NCBI GenBank assembly: GCA_019244295.1
Contig: JAFASX010000033.1
Coordinates: 1-47,417, forward strand
Direction of reading: 5' to 3'
Origin: Pseudonocardia sp.
GTDB taxonomy: Bacteria; Actinomycetota; Actinomycetes; Mycobacteriales; Pseudonocardiaceae
Length of the DNA: 47,417 bases
Shown here: in pieces, positions 26,968 through 35,031 of the stretch
How positions within the stretch are numbered: position 1 is the stretch's first letter
Layout of the letters: each line of letters opens with the position of its first letter
Translations under genes and position numbers: made by a program
The notes under the pieces: generated by a model
What the model was told of the DNA's origin: nothing
Database searches by the model: none
The model's input: the letters and a program-made list of their open reading frames with translations, nothing else

Positions 26968-28158
26968 TCAGGCAGGTTCGTTCTGTGCGCCGAAGTACTC
27001 CTCGAGATGATCGTTATACATAAAGAACTCGTATAGCAACCGTTGTGCGCGATTTAGATCGAGCGAGCCTTCTACAAGGAACAGCTTGTGTCGATCCCCG
27101 ATTCTGGATTCTGGGACGCTTCCTGCGAGTGCGGCTCGGAAGATTTCTGCGTACTCATTAAGCTTGAATACGCGAACTGCGCCATCAATATGATTAATTG
27201 CCTTCTCGCTTTGGTCGTAAACAAAATGCGCAAATTTCTGGATACAGTATTCTTTCCCGAATCCGCGAGAATTCTGCCCTCCCGACCACGGATCCCGCGG
27301 TGGCGTATACTCTTCGATCATAAATTGTCTCTGAGCATCCTCCATCATCGACGTACGAAAGATGGTGAACTTTACAGGGTACTGCCTATAGTTGTTGTCA
27401 TCGGTCCAGTGAACGGTGTGCAATTGGTTCCGGTCACTGCTGTTTAGCAACGTGGGACTGAAGGGTGGGCCATGCCAGTAGTCCTCTTCTATGATTGCCC
27501 TGTAATGCCTCGGATGCACCCAGGATCGTAGTGGGTCAATTCGCACCTTGACGGAGAACTTGTCGTCAATAAGTTCTCTGAGCATCGTCGGAAGCCCAAC
27601 GAAATTTGCTGAGTAGAAGCGTCGCATGAACTGATGTAGATAAACCATTACACCATCCGTTAGCACAACGCCATGCTGTCTTAGTTCGACACTTTCATGG
27701 GTAAATATATCAACAAGCATCTCGCTGTCATAATTGACGGCGAGTTCATCCATCAGCTCTGTATCATTTAGATGCTCGACATAGTCGTCAATGCCCGACT
27801 CAAAATCAGCTAGCAGGTCGGCGAGAGCCAAACGAGCGAATTCAGCTCTGATGTCTTGTTCTTGTTCTGAACCACTTTGAGCTAGGGTCACCGCAACCTG
27901 CACGCCCCTGTATATGTCGTTGCCTGCCAGACTTGAGGTATCCGTAAGATCAGTCTCTTCGGCGATTCTCAGGACGCGCTCTAGGAGAGCGACGTAACGA
28001 CGAGCGAGTTCGTCCTCTTCAAGCATCCCCTGGGCATGCAACTCCACGCCGTCGAGCGCGCCAAGATTGCGGCTAGCAAAACCTCTGGCGACAAGTTTCG
28101 CATCAGCCGCAATATCTGGCGAATCTCGGAGCTTGGCGTAGAAATCAGCAAGATTCAC
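26968..28158 (-). CDS. unknown 396-aa protein coupled to SpoIIE phosphatase
   Basis: No family recognised. The protein is soluble and acidic; the N-terminal half is helical and rich in Glu/Asp/Leu, the C-terminal half has Trp/Tyr/His-rich stretches (RSWVHPRHYRAIIEEDYWHG, EEYTPPRDPWSGG). Its GTG start overlaps the phosphatase stop by 4 bp (GTGA); a TTG one codon earlier is the open-frame start. Base composition is much richer in A+T than its neighbours and codon choice uses AT-ending codons freely, so it was probably acquired by transfer. Context suggests that its output is tied to the phosphatase pathway (inference). Confidence 0.75.
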   Translation of the reverse strand: MNLADFYAKLRDSPDIAADAKLVARGFASRNLGALDGVELHAQGMLEEDELARRYVALLERVLRIAEETDLTDTSSLAGNDIYRGVQVAVTLAQSGSEQEQDIRAEFARLALADLLADFESGIDDYVEHLNDTELMDELAVNYDSEMLVDIFTHESVELRQHGVVLTDGVMVYLHQFMRRFYSANFVGLPTMLRELIDDKFSVKVRIDPLRSWVHPRHYRAIIEEDYWHGPPFSPTLLNSSDRNQLHTVHWTDDNNYRQYPVKFTIFRTSMMEDAQRQFMIEEYTPPRDPWSGGQNSRGFGKEYCIQKFAHFVYDQSEKAINHIDGAVRVFKLNEYAEIFRAALAGSVPESRIGDRHKLFLVEGSLDLNRAQRLLYEFFMYNDHLEEYFGAQNEPA

Positions 28159-29513
28159 CAAGGCGGCGCCTGCGGCGCCGTGCCCGCTCGGTCTGCGCGC
28201 TCTGCCCGCGGCCCGCGCGCGGCAGGCGGCTGGCCGCTGATCTCACGTTCCAGCGACGGCCGTGATGAACATGAGTGCTGTGCATGTTGGCCGGGCGCGA
28301 GGCATCGCGCAACGAGGATGGCGACATCGTCCTTGGGGGTGTCGAACCCGACGAGTCGCCTCATGATCTCGATACAGATCGATTCGGGCGCCTGGGATGT
28401 CACCGACTGGCGGACCTCCTCGATGTTGACATCGACGACTATGCGGCGGCGCTCGACCAGCCCGTCAGTGTACAGGAACACGACCGAGCCAGGCGGGCAC
28501 GGCACTTCGATGCTGTGCCGTGCCCGCCCCAGCTCCACACCCAATGGACGGTCGGGCGCCAGCGTCAGGATCTCAGCCTCACCCTGGGCGTGGGCGAGTA
28601 TGGGGGGTAGGTGCCCGGCCGAGGACAATCGGAGCGTATTGGCTGATGGGCTGAACATGGCGCACAGCACGGTTGCCATCACGTCGGGCTGGAAATGCTG
28701 CACGTATTCATCGAGTATCGCCAGAAGCTCGGCAGGGTCTTCGGTGCGCAGCGCGGTTATGCGCAAGACGGAGCGCAACTGGCTCATAGAGTGGGCCGCC
28801 GCGAGCCCGTGCCCGGTCACGTCGCCAATCACCAGGCACACCGTGCCCGAGGGCAGCGTGAACACGTCGTACCAGTCACCGCCGACATTGCCGTCGTCCC
28901 CGGGGACGTAGCGGGAGGCGAACTCCAAGCCGTCGACCTCCGGCAGCCGGGCCGGCAGCAGATGGCGTTGCATCACCGAGACCGCGGCGAGCTCGACCTG
29001 CGAAATGCGCGACTGGATGGCCACCGCCACCCGGTCGGCGACCATCAGCAGCCGCCGCGCGTCTCGCTCGGTGAACTCCCGACGGGTCAGGGTGCCCACA
29101 TGCAGCACGCCGAGCACCGTCCCGCCAGCCACCAGCGGCACGCCCAGCAGCGAGACGATCCCTTTCTCCCGCAAGATCGGGTTCAACACGTTGTCGTGAT
29201 CAACCTGCTCGATAGCCACCCAGCGGCGCTCGGCCGCGATGCGTCCGGCGAATCCCTTCCCGAGTGGGATCCGCACGCCTTGGTGGACCTCCTCCTCGAT
29301 GCCACGGGCCACCGTGGCGATCAGGAACTCACGGGACGGATCCAGTAGCAGCACCGCGGCCGTATCAACGGCCATCAGCTCGCGGACCTTCTCCAACAGC
29401 TCGTCGAGCAGCCGGTCCACGGTCAAGTGGGCAAGCCCTGCGTCGGTGACGGCTTCAAGCCATCGCAACCGCTCCGTTTCGGCGCGTGCAGACCCTTCGG
29501 TCCCCGGTGACAT
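28155..29513 (-). CDS. GAF-domain PP2C (SpoIIE-type) serine phosphatase
   Basis: 452 residues: GAF sensor (about 18-170), linker helix, then a SpoIIE/PP2C domain (about 185-405) with metal-binding Asp in GGDWYDVF (D213), GDVTGHG (D231) and TPKDDVAIL near 397. Such enzymes dephosphorylate anti-anti-sigma factors in partner-switching circuits. A low-complexity 47-residue tail after the catalytic domain (Arg/Ala/Pro-rich) is unusual and ends at the junction with the foreign-looking downstream gene. Sixty bp downstream of the anti-sigma-type ATPase. Confidence 0.92.
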   Translation of the reverse strand: MSPGTEGSARAETERLRWLEAVTDAGLAHLTVDRLLDELLEKVRELMAVDTAAVLLLDPSREFLIATVARGIEEEVHQGVRIPLGKGFAGRIAAERRWVAIEQVDHDNVLNPILREKGIVSLLGVPLVAGGTVLGVLHVGTLTRREFTERDARRLLMVADRVAVAIQSRISQVELAAVSVMQRHLLPARLPEVDGLEFASRYVPGDDGNVGGDWYDVFTLPSGTVCLVIGDVTGHGLAAAHSMSQLRSVLRITALRTEDPAELLAILDEYVQHFQPDVMATVLCAMFSPSANTLRLSSAGHLPPILAHAQGEAEILTLAPDRPLGVELGRARHSIEVPCPPGSVVFLYTDGLVERRRIVVDVNIEEVRQSVTSQAPESICIEIMRRLVGFDTPKDDVAILVARCLAPGQHAQHSCSSRPSLEREISGQPPAARGPRAERADRAGTAPQAPPW

Positions 29514-29572
29514 AAGCAGAACTTAACCGCTGCTCATCGGCGGACCTATCGCGCCACAGCGTGGTTCCTTGC

Positions 29573-30025
29573 CTACGGTCCGTGCGCCGGGCGGGGGAAG
29601 GCAGGCGGCGGGCCAGCATTAATCGGGTTGCTGATGATCGTTACTGTGGTACCTGAGCTGCGCTGAGTCACCTCGCATGACTCCGTCAGCGCCCCGATCA
29701 TCCGAAGGCCCCGGCCCCGGGAGCCCGGGTCAGGCGGGACCGGCCGCCAGACACCAAAATCCTCCACGACCACCTTCAGCTGGCGCGCGTCGGACGCGGC
29801 CAGCTCCGCGACCGTCACCAGCACGACGCGACAATCCTTATCCACCGCGCGTCCAGCCAGGTAGGCATGCTCGGCCGCGTTCGAGACCGCCTCGCTGACA
29901 GCCAGAACGAGATCGTCAGCATCCTCGCCCGGCCAGCCCCGCGCGGCCAACCAGTCCTTCAGCTCGGCTCGAACCCGCCCGGGTGCACGGCAGTCGGCCG
30001 GCACGCGCAGCGTCAGCGCCGTCAT
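29573..30025 (-). CDS. RsbW-like ATP-binding anti-sigma/serine kinase
   Basis: 150 residues, HATPase_c_2 fold. N-box SEAVSNAAEHAY with N49, G1 box VEDFGVW and G2 box GSRGRGLRMIGAL are all present. Proteins like this bind sigma or anti-anti-sigma factors and phosphorylate the latter. ATG at 30025 is preferred; the frame extends 8 codons further. With the downstream SpoIIE phosphatase it makes a kinase-phosphatase pair; no STAS anti-anti-sigma or sigma gene is adjacent. Confidence 0.88.
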   Translation of the reverse strand: MTALTLRVPADCRAPGRVRAELKDWLAARGWPGEDADDLVLAVSEAVSNAAEHAYLAGRAVDKDCRVVLVTVAELAASDARQLKVVVEDFGVWRPVPPDPGSRGRGLRMIGALTESCEVTQRSSGTTVTIISNPINAGPPPAFPRPAHGP

Positions 30026-30557
30026 CAGCCGAATGACCCTCCACAACAACCGCCTACGTGAACCGCCTACGTGCCAGTCGCACTACCCCAGCCAGGCACT
30101 GGCTAATCACTCATCCGCCGCTGCCCACAACCAGCCCACAACCCGGTAGATCCAACACTCCGGCCCCACCGGTAATGGCAAGCTCGCTGCAGCCGCCGGA
30201 TCAGCCATCACAACACAAAAAAGCATAGTCACCGCCCAGACTCTGGCGACCGCTTCGGAGATCGGAGCTAGGCGGAGGCGATGATCTTCTCCCGCGCGCC
30301 CGAGGACTGCCAGCCCGAGGGGCCCCGACGCCGAGATCATCCTCACCGACGACCTGGACGGCTAGCCAGTAACAAGCACGCGAGATGAAGAAAGAGCGGT
30401 GATATCGATGCCTGGCCTGAAGATGGAATTCTGCCAGGCGCGCAGTGGGACCGGCTCGAATTTGTATGGAGAGCACGGCTCAAAGGCAGGCGGCGGGCGG
30501 CTGCCGGGGTTTACATCGCCGGTTAGCGAGCTGCCGATGCCAGGACTGGGTCCGCCC
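30026..30557. other. intergenic region with a 13-bp tandem repeat
   Basis: About 530 bp with no convincing gene. AACCGCCTACGTG is duplicated head to tail at 30048-30060 and 30061-30073, just upstream of the anti-sigma-type gene. A minus-strand 33-codon frame (30107-30208) and short plus-strand frames have no recognisable product. The stretch may hold decayed coding DNA (AEIILTDDLDG reads on the plus strand before 30362) but this is not strong. Confidence 0.4.
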
Positions 30558-30785
30558 TTAGATCGCAGTGGTGGCGAGCACGTCGTCAAGAACGCCGGTC
30601 TTGACATCGGCTACAAGAGTGCGCAGTTGCTCCAGGCTCATCTGGATCCGCTGGCCGAAGTCATCAGTGATCACGACTCGTTTCTCGGCCGAGGCGTTTC
30701 TGTCCAGGAACAGCTCCGGACAACCACAACTACACTTGCCACAGAAGGTCACGATGTGTGTGAGATCACTTGATGTGCGCATCAT
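30558..30785 (-). CDS. small Cys-rich protein
   Basis: 75 residues from the first of two adjacent ATGs. The N-terminal third contains C15-x2-C18-x-C20-x-C22 (FCGKCSCGCPELFLD), suited to zinc or another metal; the rest is VVITDDFGQRIQMSLEQLRTL, acidic and helical. The frame runs upstream to 31025 but only the last 75 codons look like protein. I have a sense of similar small proteins in other actinomycetes but no name or function. Divergent from menE. Confidence 0.6.
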   Translation of the reverse strand: MMRTSSDLTHIVTFCGKCSCGCPELFLDRNASAEKRVVITDDFGQRIQMSLEQLRTLVADVKTGVLDDVLATTAI

Positions 30786-31009
30786 GGAGACGTCACTTCC
30801 TATAGCCGAGGAAAGTGGGCTTGCTCGGAGCTTAGGCAGAGAGATGCGCCATGCGCCATACACCCCGGGGGTAGTTCGCCTACCTTTTTGGTGGCGACCC
30901 AACCCATTGCGGGCTCTAGGATCTTTAACGGCGCCTTGTCCACCGGCAAAGGTGTGACCCCCACGAGGGGCGCCGACCATGCCAGCCGTTTCCCTGGTAC
31001 TACTGAGCC

Positions 31010-32194
31010 GTGGCGGTCGACCCAATACGCGTCGTACGAGTTGACGGTTCCCCGGCGGCGGTCAAGGACCTGGCCGCCGCGCTCGCTGACGTGTTGGACG
31101 GCGGACCGGCGGTACTCCCGATCAGCGCTGACCGGCCTGGGTGCACACCACGACTTAGCCCGAAACCGGGAACGCTGGTGATCGAAACCTCTGGATCAAC
31201 CGGCGTGGCCAAACAGGTTGCGCTGTCCGCTGATGCGCTGCGTGCCTCGGTCGCCGCGACTCATGCCCGCCTGGGAGGGCCCGGTCGTTGGCTGCTGGCG
31301 CTGCCGGCGCACCACATCGCCGGAACCCAGGTGATCGTGCGTGCGCTGCTGGCCGGCGGTTTCCCAACGGTGCTGGATTTACGTCGCGGGTTCCGTCCGC
31401 CGGAGTTCGCTACCGCGGCCGACGAGATGACGGCCGACGCAGGGCCCTACTACACCTCGCTCGTGCCAACCCAGCTGCACCGAGTGCTGGTTGCCGGCTC
31501 CGCCCCGCTGGCGGCGCTGCGCCGTTTCGATGCCGTTCTGGTGGGTGGTGCGGCCACTCCGCCGGCGCTGTTGGCGCAGGCACGGGACGCCGGGATCCGC
31601 GCGATCACCACGTACGGGATGAGTGAGACCGCCGGCGGCTGTGTCTATGACGGGGTACCGCTGGACGGGGTGCGGGTGCGGTTGGACGAGCCGGACGGCC
31701 GAATCCGGCTGGCCGGTCCAATGCTGGCCGACGGCTACCTAGGCGACCGCGAGCTGACCGCGACATCCTTCGTCGGCGGCTGGTTCGGCACATCCGACCT
31801 CGGTAGGTGGGACCAGGGCGCCGAAGACATGGCGGGCCGGCGCCTCCAGGTGCTCGGCCGGGCCGATGACGTGATCATCATCGGCGGGGAAAAGGTGCAC
31901 CCAGCCGCCGTTGAACGAGTACTCATCACCCAGCCTGGCGTGAGCGCGGCCTGCGTCGTCGGGCTGGATGACCCTGAATGGGGCCAGCTGGTGGCGGCCG
32001 CTGTGGTCCCGACCGACTCGGCGGGTCCGGAGCCAGATGAGCTGGCTAGCGCGGTGCGCTCCGCGTTGGGCGTCCCGTCGGTACCCCGACTCATCCGGAC
32101 GGTCGCCGAGCTGCCGTGGCGCGGAATCGGTAAGCCGGACCGGAAGACGGTGGCTGAGCTGCTGCGTCTCGCGTCGGGGCTGACCTACTCGTAA
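31010..32194 (+). CDS. menE: o-succinylbenzoate--CoA ligase
   Basis: Adenylate-forming enzyme of menaquinone synthesis that makes o-succinylbenzoyl-CoA. 394 residues, short as in actinobacterial MenE. ATP loop ETSGSTGVAKQ, ALPAHHIAGTQVIVRALL (typical MenE), TTYGMSETAGGCVYDG, the hinge GRADDVIIIGGEKVHP and the catalytic Lys motif WRGIGKPDRKTV are in order. GTG start. Ends overlapping by 10 bp, tail to tail, with the permease gene. Confidence 0.94.
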   Translation: MAVDPIRVVRVDGSPAAVKDLAAALADVLDGGPAVLPISADRPGCTPRLSPKPGTLVIETSGSTGVAKQVALSADALRASVAATHARLGGPGRWLLALPAHHIAGTQVIVRALLAGGFPTVLDLRRGFRPPEFATAADEMTADAGPYYTSLVPTQLHRVLVAGSAPLAALRRFDAVLVGGAATPPALLAQARDAGIRAITTYGMSETAGGCVYDGVPLDGVRVRLDEPDGRIRLAGPMLADGYLGDRELTATSFVGGWFGTSDLGRWDQGAEDMAGRRLQVLGRADDVIIIGGEKVHPAAVERVLITQPGVSAACVVGLDDPEWGQLVAAAVVPTDSAGPEPDELASAVRSALGVPSVPRLIRTVAELPWRGIGKPDRKTVAELLRLASGLTYS

Positions 32195-33411
32195 CGCAGA
32201 GCCTGGATGGGGTGTAGTCGCGCGGCTCGGTTTGCTGGATATCCGCCGGCGATCACGCCGATGAGCAGGCTCACGGCGAACGCGATGACGACTGGTCTGA
32301 TGGTGACGATCGGTACTGGGAAGGACGGGATAAACATGGGCATGATGGTGCCGCCGCCGATGGCTGCTCCCACGCCGAGGACCACCCCGATCAGCCCGCC
32401 GAAACCGGTGACCAGAACGGCCTCGATGAGGAACTGTTTGAGGATGGCGGTGTTGCGCGCTCCGACCGCTTTACGGATCCCGATTTCCCGGGTCCGCTCG
32501 GTCACCGAAACCAGCATGATGTTCGCTACTCCGATGCCACCAACAACCAGCGAGATCGCCGCGATCGCGGCGGTGAACACGGTGAGAAAGCCGATGAACT
32601 GATTGCGTTGGTCGAGCAGGCTCTGGAACACGTGGACGTTGAAATCTCGGTTTGTCGGACTGGTGATGTGATGCTGGTGGTCGAGGATGTCGGTTAGCTC
32701 GGTGCTCGCCTGGTTCACTGAGCCGGCGTCGACCGATTTGACGATGATCTGGTCCACTTCATCACCGTTGCCGAGCAGGTAGGTCCGTGAGGCGCCCAAC
32801 GGTACGATCGCCAGATTGTCTTGCTGCCCGTCGGGAACGAGCACCCCAATGACCCGGAATGTGGTGCGGTTGACCCGTATCTCCGAGCCTATGACCTTGT
32901 CCAGATTTACGGTCGGGCCCCACAGCAACCCGATGGCCTGTTGCCCGAGAACAACAACTTTGGCGTTTCCTCGCTCCTGAGCGTCGGTGAACCATTGGCC
33001 CGCCGCCATGCCGCGGGCCGAGACATCCAAGTAGTCGAGGGTGGCGCCCAGCACGCTGGCGCGTTCTTGGGCCTGCCCAGCGGTCAACGCCGCGCTACCG
33101 GATGTGCTCGGCGTGACCGAGACAATGTCTGGCGCCAAGGCTCTGTTGCGTAGCGCGGCCACGTCCTCGTCGGTCAGCTGTCTGGCCACCCCACCACTTG
33201 GCACCGAGCCGTCCGCGCGGCTTATGTTGATCTGGTTGGCCAGGCGGCTGAACTGGGCATCTAGACCGGCTTGGACTCCGTCGCCGAGAGCAACCAGAAT
33301 GATCACCGCAGCGACCCCGATGACGATTCCCAAACTGGTCAACAGCGTACGTAGCCGATTACCCCGCAAACTGTGCAGTGCCATCCTGAACGATTCGCGC
33401 AGACTCATCAT
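32185..33411 (-). CDS. MacB/FtsX-type ABC transporter permease
   Basis: 408 residues: first helix after SLRGNRLRTLLTSLGIVIGV, a ~210-residue extracytoplasmic MacB-PCD domain, then three C-terminal helices containing VVGGIGVANIMLVSVTERTR and EIGIRKAVGA, the FtsX signature that couples to the ATPase. Start at the ATG pair 33411/33408. Such permeases work with a MacB-type ATPase and usually a periplasmic partner; neither gene flanks it here. Substrate unknown. Confidence 0.9.
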   Translation of the reverse strand: MMSLRESFRMALHSLRGNRLRTLLTSLGIVIGVAAVIILVALGDGVQAGLDAQFSRLANQINISRADGSVPSGGVARQLTDEDVAALRNRALAPDIVSVTPSTSGSAALTAGQAQERASVLGATLDYLDVSARGMAAGQWFTDAQERGNAKVVVLGQQAIGLLWGPTVNLDKVIGSEIRVNRTTFRVIGVLVPDGQQDNLAIVPLGASRTYLLGNGDEVDQIIVKSVDAGSVNQASTELTDILDHQHHITSPTNRDFNVHVFQSLLDQRNQFIGFLTVFTAAIAAISLVVGGIGVANIMLVSVTERTREIGIRKAVGARNTAILKQFLIEAVLVTGFGGLIGVVLGVGAAIGGGTIMPMFIPSFPVPIVTIRPVVIAFAVSLLIGVIAGGYPANRAARLHPIQALRYE

Positions 33412-33541
33412 GTACCCAGACTGACTGTTGCTCGCCAATGGTGGCCTCAGGATGCTAGGCACGAAACCGGTCAGGATCTGTAGGCCAACCTGGTCAACTC
33501 TCCGCTGCCTGGCGGTCGGCCTGGATCCTTGGCGATGGCCC

Positions 33542-34846
33542 TCAACTGGGCGGCAGCAGTTCGGCGCGGGCGGCAAGCCAGGGCAACCCAGAGCTCAGGG
33601 CTTCCGTGGCGATGGCCCACGAGTGCTTTCCTGGCGCGCGGGAGACCTGAATGGCCATGCCGGCCTTGCGCGCCGCCTCGGCTACCTGGTCGGCTTGCCG
33701 GCTGGATTCGAGATCACCGTCGCCGGTCGCGAGGATGCCCGCGCTGTCCGGGAAGTTTTCACTGGCCAAAATATCCAGCGGGTTCACCGCCCGGAACTTG
33801 GAATCATCACCACCAAACGCGAGACGCACCGTTCGAGCCCGTCCACCGAGCGTCGGCTCCTCCTGCCCGGAAATGTCTAGAAAGGTCGGGAACAGCCGCG
33901 GGCGGCGCAGAGCGAGCTGTAACGCGCACGTCCCGCCGTAGGAGAAGCCGCCAATCGCCCAATGCCGAGTGTCCGGGTCGACCGTCAGGTTTTGCTTCAA
34001 CCATTCGGGTACGTCCACCGCGAGATAGGTCTCCACGTTGCCCAGCGCGGAGTCCATACACAGCGGGTTCGCCAGCGGCGCGCCGGTCCCGTCCGGCACA
34101 ACAACGATCGGAGCCAGGCCGCCGTGCTGCTCGGCGAAGCTGTCCATCGTCGTGGCGAGTTTGCCAGCCAGTACCCAATCTATGGGCCCGCCGGGTTGGC
34201 CGGAAATCAGCACTAGCACCGGGAGCGCCGGACGGGCCGACGACAGGTAAGCCGGTGGAAGGTACAGCGACGCCGCGCGGCCAGCGAAGCCGGAGACCGG
34301 GCCGGGTATATTCACCTGGGTCACCGCGCCCACGACTGGCTGGTCCGGCGGCGGATGCCAGGTCTGCCACAGCGGCTTGGGCGGCTCCGGCGCCGGAGCG
34401 GGATCCGGTTCTGGCGGCGCGATCGCGGTGAAGTTGACCTCGTCCGCGTTATGCAGGCCGAGCGCCGCGCGTAGGGTCGGTCGGTAGGCGTACTCCGCGT
34501 TGATTTGCAGCGCGGTGACCGCCACCATCGACAGCACCGCCACTACCGATGCCGCGCGGCGCCGCCAGCTGGCGGACGGCGCGTTGGCCAATCCCAACGC
34601 CAACCCCAACACGCCGAAAGCGGCCCAGAACACCACCCGAGCTGGCAGGGCGTCCGGGAATGGCCGCCAGACGGCCAGAACGATGATCGCCAACACCATC
34701 ACAGCGACAGTGCCGCCGACCGCCGCCGGAACCGCCTTGCGCCACCACCACTGAGGCCGGCGCGCCAGCAGGAAGACCAGCGCGGCCGTACCAGTGAGGG
34801 TGAGCAGGACAGGCAAGGCGCCGGACAACAACGAGGAATTGAGCAA
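33542..34846 (-). CDS. membrane-anchored alpha/beta-hydrolase (esterase D/antigen 85-like)
   Basis: 434 residues: about four N-terminal membrane helices (to ~115), a Pro-rich spacer (PPEPDPAPAPEPPKP) and an extracellular esterase domain. The nucleophile elbow is GGFSYGG, the acid is likely in ATGDGDLES and the base in PGKHSW. Related to the antigen-85 / esterase family that moves acyl groups in actinobacterial envelopes; true mycolyl transfer is not implied. A possible operon partner is the permease, 130 bp downstream. Confidence 0.86.
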   Translation of the reverse strand: MLNSSLLSGALPVLLTLTGTAALVFLLARRPQWWWRKAVPAAVGGTVAVMVLAIIVLAVWRPFPDALPARVVFWAAFGVLGLALGLANAPSASWRRRAASVVAVLSMVAVTALQINAEYAYRPTLRAALGLHNADEVNFTAIAPPEPDPAPAPEPPKPLWQTWHPPPDQPVVGAVTQVNIPGPVSGFAGRAASLYLPPAYLSSARPALPVLVLISGQPGGPIDWVLAGKLATTMDSFAEQHGGLAPIVVVPDGTGAPLANPLCMDSALGNVETYLAVDVPEWLKQNLTVDPDTRHWAIGGFSYGGTCALQLALRRPRLFPTFLDISGQEEPTLGGRARTVRLAFGGDDSKFRAVNPLDILASENFPDSAGILATGDGDLESSRQADQVAEAARKAGMAIQVSRAPGKHSWAIATEALSSGLPWLAARAELLPPS

Positions 34847-34959
34847 CCAGGACGTGGGTTTCGACCTACCTCACCATATCGACAAGCTCAACTAACCGAC
34901 TGTTCGCCCGGCTGGCCGCCCAGACCGCCGTATACCGAGCTTCCGATGAGGCTACCGGC

Positions 34960-35031
34960 GGTTGACCAAGGGCTGGCCTTCGGGTTGACCAACGGCTGGC
35001 CTTCGGCCCGCTACTTCGGCCCGCTACTTCG
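34960..35031. repeat. 23-bp and 13-bp tandem repeats at a gene end
   Basis: Two 23-bp units (34960-34982, 34983-35005; one mismatch) beginning GGTTGACCAA, immediately followed by two identical 13-bp units GCCCGCTACTTCG (35006-35018, 35019-35031). The last copy contains the TAG stop of the sugar dehydrogenase gene, so the array grew at that gene's 3' end. Confidence 0.8.

Noticed and set aside
28145..29348. Several plus-strand frames opposite the GAF-SpoIIE phosphatase
   Set aside because: All are shadows; the minus-strand gene has intact GAF and PP2C metal motifs.
30399..30773. 124-aa plus-strand ORF opposite the Cys-rich small gene
   Set aside because: The opposite strand encodes the better protein (clustered cysteines, helical tail); this frame is its shadow.
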